From positions 59,628,270 through 59,692,269 of the forward strand of contig NC_083560.1 in assembly GCF_019925205.1 (NCBI RefSeq): a stretch of DNA of 64,000 bases. The letters are read 5' to 3'. Under the pieces are notes generated by a model. It did not search any database, was not told the origin of the DNA, and was given only the letters and a program-made list of their open reading frames with translations. Made by a program: the position numbers and the translations under genes. Origin of the DNA: Metopolophium dirhodum (taxonomy: Eukaryota; Arthropoda; Insecta; Hemiptera; Aphididae). Position 1 is the first letter of the stretch, and every line of letters starts with the position of its first letter. Below, piece by piece: positions 27,801 through 42,200 of this stretch.

Positions 27801-30800
27801 ATACTACTGGGCGGCGGGCTTATATTATAATTTTAGTCATATCTGAATAGTTGAAAAATAAACTGAATAATCGTTACGGTTAGTTGGTCGGTTGGTAAAA
27901 TCATATTGATCGGGTTGGCAAAATCGCGTGGGTACACGATGGTGGGTTATTCGATCGGAGTATGGGGTCGGAGTACCAGGGTCGCATGGACTACTCGCTA
28001 CTTTTCTACAGTTCGGCGGCGGCGGCGGCTTCGTCGGCGGCGGCGTGGGTGCCGCCAGCGTTGCTCGGTATTATATTTTTTTTTTTTGTTTGCTAATCGA
28101 ACGGTTATTATTGCAATGATATTATTATTATGTATTATTATTATCCGGAACTTCGCCGACGCGGCAGAATAAAAATATTTAAATATTACAAAGTTATAGG
28201 TAACGGAAATCTCGGTTTTTATCAATAATAAGACATTCTTCCGCGTGAACACAATAATATATAAAATACGATAACAGTTTACAATAGTACGTAATACCAT
28301 TGAGTATATAGGTTTAGAATAGTATCTACACTCAATGGTAATACGTATATTAAATACGATCGTCCACACGCGCATTTAAATAATTGTTTTTTTATTCCTG
28401 CCCGTGACGATTTCGATAACAGCTTTCGTGTGCATAAAATATAATAATCGAAATAATATTGTGTTTGTCTTCTTTTTTTTATTTTACATTATTATTGTTG
28501 TAAGCGCGGTCAGTGTTTATGTACCAATTAATAAATCATGCACTTATTCATCCCCCATAACGACCAATTAAAACCGTTATTTTAAAAATATTTTATTATT
28601 ACGATGTGCGGCTGAAGCTGAAATTATATAGGTTGGCACTTAATAATGCGATGTATGGACGTGTCGAAACTACAAAACGGTATTATACCATCTAACCGAA
28701 ACTAAATAAATATTATGATGTATACGGTTTGCACAGAGCCGAGCAATAACGTGTTTATCCGTTTTTTTTTTGCCGTTTGTTTTACGAGCGCTCTGTATAG
28801 TCAATGCGCGGACTACCGGTGTGTTATATTATGACCTGATCCTAATGTGTCCTGCAGGATGCGATCATAAATAATATAATTATTGTCCACCAAATATTGT
28901 GCAAACACACATATTATTTTGTAGTCGTGTATAATGGCTCTCTAGGAGATATTGAAAAATTTAAGTTTCGGATAACGGATAATATTGTTTGAGAAATGTT
29001 TAATATCAAGTAGGTGCTTATTACAAACAGAGCTTGCAAACGTTAAATTTGAAAAAAAAGCGATTGACATTTTTAAACGTAATTATAAACGAAAAGCGAT
29101 AATCAAAAATAATTGAATACCGCAAAACAAATCATAACGATTAACAAAATACCCGTATTGTATTATATCATTGAAAAGAAAATAACGCAAAAAGTAATTT
29201 ATAGAATTTCGCGGAACGAAATAATTGAAAATCCATTTGTTTAAAAGTTATATTGGTTTCGTAGAAATATTTATTTCGTGCATACGGACATTATAATTGA
29301 TTATACTTGATATATTATTATATTCCGTATCTGGGCCATTACCTGCCCGCGCATTAGTTATTATTAATACATTTAATAGGTATTAACTCTATTCAAAATA
29401 ACCATTAACGCAAGACTTGAATAACGTTTCAATTCTAAATAACGATAAACGCAAAACTTGAATAACTTTTCAATTCTAAATAACGATAAACGCAAAACTT
29501 GAATAACGTTTTAATTCTAAATAACGATAAACGCAAAACTTGAATAACGTTTCAATTCTAAATAACGATAAACGCAAAACTTGAATAACGTTTTAATTCT
29601 AAATAACGATAAACGCAAAACTTGAATAACGTTTCAATTCTAAATAATGATAAACGCAAAACTTGAATAACATTTTAGTTCTGAATAACGATAAACGCAA
29701 AAATTGTGTACCTAACGTTTTAATTGTAAATAACATAAAACGAAATTGGTTTTTCAAACGCAAGCCCCGATACAAACCCGATAATATGGACGATTATTTC
29801 TAATTATAAATTATAATTATAATTTATTAAACACTGTAGGTAATAGTGAAATGCATTTTATTTTTAAAATATAATTTTATTTGTAAACATAATATACAGG
29901 ATGCTACCTACAGCCTATTATCAAACACGATCATTGATCACTTTCATGTTTTCCATAAACAATGTAAATTTATTCGAATTCTGATTTTTTTGACAATCTT
30001 AAATAACTATACTTCAGCACCATAATTTCAATTATTTTATATTTTTCATATAATTCAAAGAGTGTCATGCGACGATACAAACTTATTTTATTAAAATGAG
30101 AATCAACCTTTTTTTACTGTAGGTACAATTTTAAGCGGATGATTTTTGTTTGCGTCATTTGGTAATATACTATGCTAATAATTTCTTTAAAAATATATAA
30201 AACGTATGTATTATTGGATCTTGTATTTACTACTATATTTGTCACCTAAACTTACAAATTGTAAAATGTTGATGGATTAATAATAATCAACAGATATAAT
30301 TTTTAAACGACCGTAGTTCTCATATATTGAAACCAATACAATCATGAATCCATTATCCTTAGTGCATAAAATTAAATAAGTCAACAACTACCCGTTCGAA
30401 TTTCGATTTATATTTTATGGATAAGTAATCCAATTTTCAATTAGACCATCTGATTAATATTTTATAAGCAAAATAGATGACTCTCGTTTGAAAAAAGAAA
30501 GTGGTAACCAACGTCACATTCCTTAAATAGTAGGTATAACAAATCTAAGTAAATGAAAATGTGGTTTTTAAGTAAGTAGGTATAGGTATACTTAAAATTC
30601 CAAAAATAATAATTTTAATAAATACATAATTAAAGGACACACAGGTTTTGCAGTTTATTATATATTGGTTCTATAATATATACGTTTTATCACGTTGTGC
30701 GATTATATTAGACAGTGCAACTTCGATACCTCAAATTTGCCGAAGACTAAAAAAGATTAGGTATTTAAGTTGTCAAAGTTTTAGGTTATTAAGACTGAAA

Positions 30801-33800
30801 AAAATTTAAATGCATTATTTGTACTAAAAATATATTATAATATATTATAGATAAGCACGTATAATAACACGTATGATAAGATATTTATCACGTAATATCT
30901 TTACAAAATAAAAAAATATAGGTACCTACATACAAACTAAAATAATGAGTATAACATTTTACAAAATAAATTTAATTTGAGTGTTAAAAAAATATATTTC
31001 AATTTCAATTTTTTTTTTCACAACTTTTTCTACAATTATTTTTATGTGACACCTTTAACTTACGTTATGCCATTTATTTAATAAATAGGATCATCGCGTA
31101 ACGCATTGACAACGTTTTAGATATTATAACATGTATTTCAATACTGCAGTCACAGCTACTGAGCTACTACAAAACTTAAACTTTAGAGCGTAATACAATT
31201 AGTGCATATTGTTTAATTTTAAAATGCTATTTAGAATTTACTATAAAAGTCTTATTATGTCGTCGTATATAGAATTAAATTTACCTATATAGATACTAAA
31301 AATCGAGTTGTCGCAAAGTTTTGTATTATTTATGTTCGAAATAACAAGATTAAAATAACAATGTTGTAATAAAAAAACTCCTTAAAGACTTGATGTTTCT
31401 TTAGTTGTTTGCAAAGTCTTAGAGAGTCCACGCTGTATTATATGATTGCAGTCTGACATATAGAATTTTTACAAAAATATAAATAAATAGTAAAATTGTA
31501 AGACGATACAATACGATTGATGGAACAATCCGTCTCAGTATAGGTACCCAAAAATCAAAATACCCTATAGGAGTATTAGCTTACAGTTCCTTAAATATTA
31601 AGTCTTGAAGTTTAGTACGGTTAAGTATTTCTTTCGCTTTTTAACACCCTAATTATTACATAACAAGAGATAAAACATCAAACATGATGAAGAAACTCAC
31701 GCGTCTATATATATACGTACATTAAATTGTAGACGTCCATTTCACGTGCGATAAGTGATATCAATAGCAAATAATAATTATTATCTTTAATTAACATCTT
31801 ATAGCCGAGAGAAATGCATCGAATGATTGTGACCCGCCAAGTATTTAATATAATTTAATAATAAATGTTTACGCAGTTTTTTAGTTATTACACTTAATAT
31901 ATTATAATATAGGAATAATGGTCCGTTTTATTGGTTTTACATGAAATATAAAATAGAATATGAAATATACATGTATATAGTCTAGCACTTATTTTACTCG
32001 GACAATTTTACAAATTATGCAATTATGATTAATTTATATGAATTACTATAGATTTTTAACCATCGCAAAAGTCCTAAATATAAAATGAATCTTCTAAACT
32101 ATTTAGCGTTGACAATTCTCCTTATAATAATACTTAAAATGTAGTAACTATAACTACTCTTTGACTTTCGATTTATAACATCATCGACATTTTCAAAAAA
32201 ATTATCTCTATTGGTTATCTCTAATTTTAAATAAAAGTTTGTATAAAAAATAAACAATTCTAAATATTTGTGAATGTGGTCCAAAACTTAGAGTTTGAAT
32301 TCATTCATTATTACAGAGGAAAATTGAGGTGAGCACACAGCATAATATAGCTATGGCGATTTCTCACAGACCCACTTTTGATCGTCTCTACAGAAATATT
32401 CGGTTTATGAAATGGAGAATGTATAATAATGGTAGGTATATCATCGTATACGATTAATATTTCGCACTTTTAGAGTATTTCGGGCTTATGGTCATTTTTG
32501 CTATTAAATTATGGTAATTAAATACTGCAGGACACGGGAATACGATTTAATTTCATTATCTTATAGAACATTAATAATATAGTATACTTACGTAAAATAT
32601 TCAACATAAATCAATACCTACAGAAATCAAAATGTCTAAATAGTTTTATATTTTTTCTTTGAATAACCGTTGCGTTCTTTACTTATTTTCTATAAAACAT
32701 TGGTGATTAAAACGCAGACACACGCATATACTATTTAACCAGCTATTAAGAAGAATAAGAAAAATTTGTAGAGCAATTTTCAGTGGCTATGTGGTATTAT
32801 AATAGTATTGATAATACCTATCGAGTGCCGCGAATGGCGAGGAGTTGTTGTGAAAAATGTCTGTTAAGATATTACATTTTTGCTTCAACTTCAAAATACA
32901 ATAATTTATTTTTGTATACTTTGTATGACAAGAGGGACGTCATTCTAATTAGGTACCTAACTAATTGTTTTTTATGTTTAGGTCATAAAGGTTTTATTTA
33001 TGCATTTTGAAATATTTTCAGTTCGTCAAGTTCTATGCCCCAATTATCATTATCATTATAATTATTATCGTATACCTATATGGTCACCTACACCTGTTTT
33101 GGGATCAAATAAAGTTTGGCACGCGTGGAGATTTTTTTTCTCAAATCCACCGATATAAACTCATAAATATTGTAAATAGCGTTATAATATTTAGCAAAAC
33201 GTCGTAAATTATATGCGCGAATACTCTGACATTGTACCGAATTACGTAATCGTATGCACATCTCCTGCTACACCTATATATAATAATATATACGCGGTGT
33301 AATATCTAATATAAAAATATGCATTTCACATAATTTCGGATTACCGGTGTTCGGCCATCGGCAAGTATACCTAATATTATTATATATAGGTGCCTGTATT
33401 ACATAATGTTATAGATATACTCATACTATACACTAGTTACCATATACATTATAATATTATCATTATACGCGTGTATATATGCAAATCATTCCATATATTA
33501 TTATTCAAACGGGTTTTCGGTTTTGGTCACATTTATTACGAGCAGGTATCATGTAGGTTTTTAAAACGTATAATATTATGCTAGATAGTAGCGCGCGAGT
33601 CTGCAACAAACGACCATACTTTTTCTATTATAATCGTCGCGTATAATATAGATAAGTATTATACTTAATAACATTATAATAATATTGTAATATACTCTTA
33701 CACAATCGCCACGGTCCGCCGCCGATCGTTTTTTTACAATATAATATTATTATATTATTCCGTTCGGCGATAAATAATATTAATAAATAAAACGTGTACC

Positions 33801-36239
33801 TACACCTGGAATAACAGCACGGTATTCTGCAAAACTGATGCATTCGATGATGAGGCGCATTTACAATTTATATACTATAAGACGACGACTTTCTAGAATA
33901 TTTTATTTTCGCGTTGACACGTCGAGTTTGATTATATTATTGAGTAACGCGACGCGCATTATTATTAAAATCTAAAAACCGTCTGTGCCGATCGTAATAA
34001 AGCGTTGATTTCGAAAACAAGTAATATAGTTAGTTACGTGCATCAACCTCTGTAGGAAGGTATTATGTGCAAGTTAATGGAAATCAAATTTTCTTGAGTT
34101 GGTTAAGTTAAAACATCAACGTTCATTTGTAATGGTTAATAGTTCACTAGCAATATAGGTATTCGAATCATAAAGTTTGAAGTCAGTGTAGAGAAAAATA
34201 TCAATTAAACTATTGGTTAAAATGATTTTTTTTTTATTATTTCTATGTTAGGTGCGCGTATTTCCGTGAATATTGAATACTGTGAAACCGTTCAATCATT
34301 TAAAACAATAACTGAATATTTAATTCAAAATAAACTCTACTATTATTGTTTCTTAAGAGTGCAAACTGTTGTTTAGGCAATAGAAAATAATTACAGGTTA
34401 TTTACACATAACATGTCAACTAAATTTTTTAATAAGGTTATAATTATTTGTTTATTCATATTTATAATAATTGTATAGGTGAGACATAATTAAGCAAAAA
34501 ATAATTAATTAGCTAATTCTAGTTATTGATTTGTATAACATGATTTTAACTTATAATATTATTATTTAAGTTAACTGAAAATATCTATATTTACAAAAAA
34601 ATAACGTTCAACTTAGTTTTTACTTTTTAACTTGTTAATGCCTACCTTTGCCTCAGACGTTTTCCTAAAAAATCGCAAAACATTTTGATGAAAACAGTAA
34701 ATTAACAAAGCAAAAGAGAGAAATTATTAACAAATTCTTGATAAAGTTTTTGTGAAACGAACCGCATGGTCCGCATCGATTTTTTTTAATTGCGCCGTAA
34801 ATAAATAAATATTATTATTATTTTAACCATTGTACGGTTATTTTTCATTTTCTGTAGACGAGTTTATGTGTTTTTAATTCTGTACTACTAATAAGGAAGC
34901 ATAATAATACAATATGCTATTTGCATATTATTAAGAAAATGTATTATACGGATGAGAATTAACAGAGAAATCTAATAAAAAAATTTACGTGGATAAAAAA
35001 TAGGAAATTTAAAATGTGTTTGTTTATTACATTTTTCTTTGGATTTCCGTTTTTTTTTTTTATTGTCTTGGCGTATGTATACCTAATATATTATCTATCA
35101 GTCATGTTTTATTTTTCTATTATACAAACATTGAATTGAATTTCATCTTTATCGACTATCATTCATACGTTTTTGTGCTACCCCTGTTCTCGGCTGGTAT
35201 AGATTATGAGTTAATAAAATATATAAGATAAAATCATTGTTTTCTTTTAACAGGCTAAATGTATTGCATATTGGTCTTTAAATGTCCTTAAAAAATTGAT
35301 AGGAAAGAAAAATTTAGCCTCGTGACTTTTTAAAAAAAAAAAAAAAAAAACAAGAGACAAAATACCAAAAAATAATAAAATATATAAGCTGAAAAATCGA
35401 TAGAAATAAAATTAAAATGACGTACGAATAAATACAATTATTATATTATATTTATGTAATTATTTGCACATTAGGTATAATTATAATAACATTTTATGCG
35501 TTATACGCTTGATCTATACATCATATGTATTTATCCGTGGATTTCGTATAACTTCATTTCTACATAAATTGTACTAAATGCACAATATGATTTGTAATTA
35601 ATTTTTTTACCAATGTGTCATACGGTACTTTTTATTTATAATATTATGCATTTTAACAGGGCATTATGTAGTATAATTGTATACATACGATTTGTGCAAA
35701 CGTTAATATTCCATTTATTTTTCAAAGCATAATATTATAATAATTTACTTTTGTATTCGTTTTAATTCGATTTCGACATTCTTTAACATCCCGATGTAGA
35801 ATAAATGTAAACATTCGCATATATTAGTTAAGATAAGATAAAAACGACTATAATATTTCTATCGGCTTTTTAATATTATAATCACATCTCGAAATCGGCT
35901 ATCTGTGCAGCATCACGGAAAAAAATAATAGTTGTGTTAACCATTTAAACAGTTCGTATAACCCTAAATTTTAAGTTATTATGGCGACATGTCGCTGCAG
36001 CTATTCATTTAGTTGTTATTGCCATTCAGGTTTAGTTGTACTTATTTATTTAGTTGTACTATAACCTATAAATTGCGGTTATTGCAACTAAAAATATAAA
36101 CAAATTTTACTACGAAAAACAGTTGTCGTAACCATATTATAAAGTAACTTTCCTACATTTTCGATTAGTTATTGTAACTAAATACACTGTTCAATATAAC
36201 TATACGATATAAAGTAGTTATCCTACATTTTTGCATATC

Positions 36240-36277
<38 letters not shown>

Positions 36278-39200
36278 GCATAATATTGTCAAATACATAT
36301 TTCACAGCTATATACACAGCGTACGATGCGCAAACTCGTTGCTGCAATAATTATGTAAATTAAACACAAAACTAACCTAACCTATACCTAAGTCTATTTT
36401 TTTTTATGAATGTAGCGTAAATATATTCTCAAAATTGTTTCCGAATCGTACCTACAACTACTATTGATGCGCGTGCGCGTGTTTATTATTATTATATTAT
36501 ATCACTATGGTGGCGTACTGTTTTTCTCTCGAGCATCGTTTTACTTGAAATATTAAAATGTATAATACACCTCCGGCGTGGTGGGCCACCGGCATTCGCG
36601 TAGGTATAGCTGAGGTGCGCTACACGCAGGACATACAGCGGTTAAGGTATTTCTATTACCGCGTGGTTCGTTTAATATTCAATAGGTCCGGAACACGGTT
36701 CCAGACAAGTCGTTTTTCTATTCGTCCGGTCTTGGTCTGCGGTTTCCCCGTCGAGAAAGTCGAATAAAAAAAGTAAAAAAAAAAAATATGATAATAATAA
36801 AGAAAAGAAAAACAGTACATAATATATACGAATCTAATGAATTATTCGAGTAATAGTAACTATTATATTATTACTTACTAGTTACTACGATCAACAATAA
36901 CAATATTATTATGAAAACGTTGGAAAGCCATTATACTTATACACGATCGTTATTGTTGATATTTCGAATAGTTTTTTTATATAAAATAATAAATATTTTA
37001 TTCATCATGACTTACCTAAAACTATAGCTATCTCTAATATAAACAATTCTCGTGTCACAGTGTTAGTGGTCGCACTTCTACGTAACGGCTTGACCGATTC
37101 TTATGAAATTTTGTGTGTATATCCAGTAGGCCGTAAAGTATTAAAGTATTTTTCACCGTTCTACCCCCAATCCGGGGAGGCGCTCAAGCCTTTTTGATAT
37201 TTACGGTGGAAACTTGGTTTATAAATGGTTGCTATTCGTTATATAGGAGAAATAATTAGTAAAAATTAGTATTAATTATGTATTATTTGTTGCCATTGGT
37301 TATTTTGGCATATCAGGTGCAAGCATATATTGCATCAAATTAAATGTTCGCACATTGCCTACTTGATATGCTGTCGCGCACATTATCCACGATCCGACGT
37401 AGTCAGATTGCCTACCCGGGAGGTTGAGTTGCACCCAAAAGGAGTTGAACAAGTAATTTTTTTTACGGGCAGCAACGAAGTGATCAGGATCAGTTAGTGT
37501 TATATATTATTTAAATACAAAATAAAATTGTTTTGTTTTTAATAATCATAATAATCAAGTAAGCTCTGTTGATATACAAGGATAAACGTAACAAGATAAC
37601 ATAGTGTTATGTATTTATTTTGGTTTTGAGTAAACCGACAAAAAATTGTATATAATATTGAACGGTAAAACGCTTTATTACAAAACATTTTTTTGGGTTT
37701 TGGATAGTTATTTGAACTTCTTTCTGAGAAAATAGTTTTGACCAAAAATAAAATGCAATAATATATGACTTGTTGGATACTTCAATTTTTCGATATATTG
37801 AATAACCTACACAAAACTTTTAAAGCACTCTCGATACCTCTAAAATACGTTTTTCAAAAAAATGTCCGCCACTATAGAACTTAAAACAATAGAAACAGAT
37901 GTCAACCATTTAAGTAAATAATAATTGATTCTTTGCTGAAATTTTGGACTTCGATGTTTGCTTAATATCTACCTATATATATGAATATATATTAAATCTT
38001 TATAATTTTAGCTGTGAAACTTATCGATTAATCTTGACTGGGTATCGGAATTTTGAACAAAAGCCAACATTAACCGACAACTCGGCATCGCGTGAAATCA
38101 AAAATGTAAGAAGTCGTAAAATTTAAAATAATTTAAAACTTGTACAGTGTGTACGTGCTACTGCATGTAAATTTCCTAGATCTGATCGTCTACCAAAATC
38201 TAAATAAAAAATGTATTTACTTGAATTCATTGATTAAAACTAAAAATGTGTCTATAGCATAATATTATAATATATCTATAAATAATATTATTTTATAAAA
38301 TATGTTAAATCCAAGAAGATTGACAACTATCGACTACAGTAAGAGGATTTATCTGGGTTTTTGCGTTGCTTATAATACAAAATTCGAAGTTTTATATAAA
38401 GTGATGATCGTGTGACATAAACGTAGAACTCGATATTCTCCACCTTGATGAAAATGTATGAATCATAAATATGTAATAATAATTAACCATCAATAATATA
38501 TTATAAACTTAGTGGGAATAAGGTAATTTTTACATTTTATTCATTTCTATGGTGAAACACAAAGTGTTACGCAAATTCAGTTAGAAAATAAAAATGTCTG
38601 TACACAGCCAAAAAAAAAAAATTATTCATGAAAAAAATTGTATGTACCTATACAGTTTATTGTATTTTCTGAGAGACGAGAAGTAGATTTTTTTTATAAT
38701 TAATTAATTTTAATGAAAAATTCGATAGATTAATTACTTGTCAAATAACCCTCCATCACGCCCAGTGACTCAACAATCGGCTAACATTTGATGAAATCAT
38801 TTATTCAACAGCAGCCAGCGTGTCCGATAATTTTAATATTCTAATAATTGATAATTATTATTTAAACAAAGAAAATAAGTTAAGATTGACATTTCCAACG
38901 AATTATTTAAAAATAAAAATTTGAAAATTTGACATTAAACCAAATCTATTTATAATGATATTCAATGTACAAAGAATATTATACATTTGTCCGCTGATGC
39001 AACGGTTAGGCATGTATTATAATATTATGGTATCGTTCAACAATTGATTCAAACAAAAGTTTGACATTTAGCGTGTCAATTAAAGTATTTACATACTTCT
39101 ACGATAGCGCTTAAGACGATCAAATTATATGTTCCAATACAGATGAGATTTAATTTGTTTGATTTTGCTGAATTTAATAACTGGCAAACGAATTTTAAGC

Positions 39201-42200
39201 AATACTCACATATAATTCAGTTTTCTGTTGGCATTATTTAATTTAGTTTGTTTTGTAGTTTGTACCCATATATTATATAATATATATAGGTACCTATGTG
39301 ATTTATTTAATTTTTAATATTTGTAAAAGGTCTGATCCAAAAGTTTTTTGATCAACCAGACCATGTTTATAAATCGGAAATTCTAAGTCGTAGCCTACAG
39401 CAGGGATCACAAATTAATATTTTTGGAGGCCCCCGTTATAGGAATAATTCAGGACATTTTCACCCATACAAATTTAATGTACTTATTTATCCAAAAAATG
39501 TAATTAAAATTATTGAAATCCTTTTATATGCCACCTACAAAAATATAATTTTAAAAATAAAATTCTTGTCTGGGGCCAGATAACGTTCATCCACGGTAAT
39601 CCGTGGCCTATAGGATAATCCGTTGTAACTTATAGATATTTTAAAAAAGCTATATTAGGATCTTATGAAAATTTCAAGGTAGTTTTCCCTCGGGGCAATA
39701 AAAACTACAGAAATATTGCAAACAAATTGTAACGTTATCACGACAACTAAGGGTTTTTTAATAAAAATATTTCTGTTATTTTACTGTAATTTAAAAAAAT
39801 AATAATCTAAAAGCCTAATATAATAGGATATTTGATTAAGTTTTGGATAGATGAGGAATCGATTATTAGCTGATAAAGATTTTTTTTTAAAATTAAATAT
39901 TTTAAGTGTTTACGCAGTATCGGTATGGTTAAACCAATTATGTAAGTTTTAACGGTTGAAAACATAAAAATATGAATAATAATAACAAAACAAAAAAAAA
40001 TTTTAGTTTCGGTTTTACTATCATACAATTTGCAATTTGTATTGCCTATGTAGACCTGAAAATTGAATAGAAATATTTATAGATTTATGCTTATTCTATA
40101 TTATTATGCAAGTAAATCTGTCATATGCAAAACATATAGAATTCAAATTTGCCCATTCATATAATAATAATATAATATATGATATATCAAATCAGATTTT
40201 CTTATAACTATTTACTATGTTCATCAACTATCTATCCTTTTTTTTCTCAGTCGATTTATTTCTGCAAGTGTTGTTAGGTAGGTTCATATAATATACTAAG
40301 AGACTTGTGATTTTAGTTGGTATTCAAATATTAAAACATACATTTTTAAAATAAAAAATAAATGCATTATTTATGAATAATACTTGCAACATATTTAGAC
40401 TGGTGAGAAAAACGTTAATTTTTAAATAAGTGGATATCGCATTTTCATTTTTAAAGTAAATCTTGAGTGATAATTTCACGTTCTAATGTTCTATCCATTA
40501 GAAAAATAAATTAATTGGTGGTCAATATTGTTATGTTTTTGTTTATTACCCTACCTGCCTTTTTTTTTTCAACGAAACATTTTTATTTATTATATACATA
40601 TATTCCATATATTAAATTGTACTTTGTTTATAGGATTGTAGTGGTGCCTCCTTAAGGTCAACTTTTCTGTATAGGTACAATTATTATGAAAAATTAAAGG
40701 TCATGTGTACGTTCCGTACTACGATTCGGAAACATTTAATAACATAAAAATATTTCTATTAAATTCACGAAGCCCCTCGAGAAGTTGTTCTCGTAAAAAA
40801 AAAACCATTTAAATAAAGTGATAATTTTTTGTATCATACCACCCTGAAAATGAAAAAAAAAATAAAAAGTGTATTTATAGAATACATCATCGTAAAATAA
40901 GCAAATGATGTTTGCTTTAAATATTGATATTCTTGTTTGTAAAATATTTATAACAATATTCAATATTAGAATAATAAATTATTGCCTATAGGTAGTAAAA
41001 ATGACAAATTTGTGTAAAAACCATAATACAATTTAGTATTGTATACAATAAGATTTACCTAAAATACTATTACCTAACTCAAACTTAATTAATTAATATA
41101 ATATAAATTTATAATTTTTGTTTTTGTGTCTGTTATCGCCGTTTGGGGCAGTTGTAACACTGCTTGGATTTTCTTCAACAGGATCTGGTTCGATGGGAAA
41201 GTAAATCTAGTTGGTGTATTCGAGAAGTTAAAATTTAAAATTCTTAATAGTTTTCAAAAACACTGGGAAAAACAAAACAAAAATTAAGGAAAAACGATAA
41301 TTTTTAAGCAAAATCGGTTTTCAACTAAATCGAATTTGGTTTTTGGAGTAATTCTAAAGCAAATAACCATAGATAAAACATTCACTGAATAGTTATATTA
41401 GCATTTCCTATACACGATAAAATTATGAAAAGATTTTGACTTGTTTTGAAATGTTTACGGACATTTTCTATTATCAACTTTTTAGTTGTTTTTTTCTATA
41501 AATATCAGTAAAATTGTATTTGTTGGGTAAAAAAGCGTGAAAATGTAATACAAGGCTCCTGCCTAATATATTGTTACAATAGCAGTTGAAAATATTAAAA
41601 ATATATATGCACTGATTTTCTTTTATAACCATTTTTGAAAAAATTTATCAAATTTTAAATTTTAAAATAATTTTGCAGTTAAAAATGTATAAAATTCTCA
41701 ACTTTTATAGCTAAGGATTGAAAATTTAAAACAAGGTTCCACGTAAATAGGTAAATTGCTTTATTCACAATAATATCATCAAATATACTTAGTATAATAT
41801 ATCATAGGCAGACTTCGCTCAGAATCGTTTTTCGTATACAATATATCATTGAATTCGGATTTAACACAGTCCACACAGTAACCCACTTGTAACCTACTGT
41901 TCAGCAGAGTGACACCCACTTGCCCACCTTTTTAATTTATTTTTACTCTTTGAAAACGTAAAATAATGTGGAATCGCACTCTTTTAATCACATACCTATA
42001 ATACCATTCAGCCCACTGCAAGCTAACACGTGCATAATCCGACAATCGAAATAAGAACCTACGCCCATATATATATATAATATCGGATCTATCACAATAA
42101 TAACAATACCGCCTACACCTAATATAAAGTACCAGTGTATTTAATTTAAAAAGTAGTTGTTTTGAATCTTACTGCAGGTAGTTGTCGTGTTTTCAAAACC

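Noticed and set aside
29407..29735. Regular repeats considered as a CRISPR array
   Set aside because: Units are directly adjacent 41-bp copies with no unique spacers, in an animal genome.
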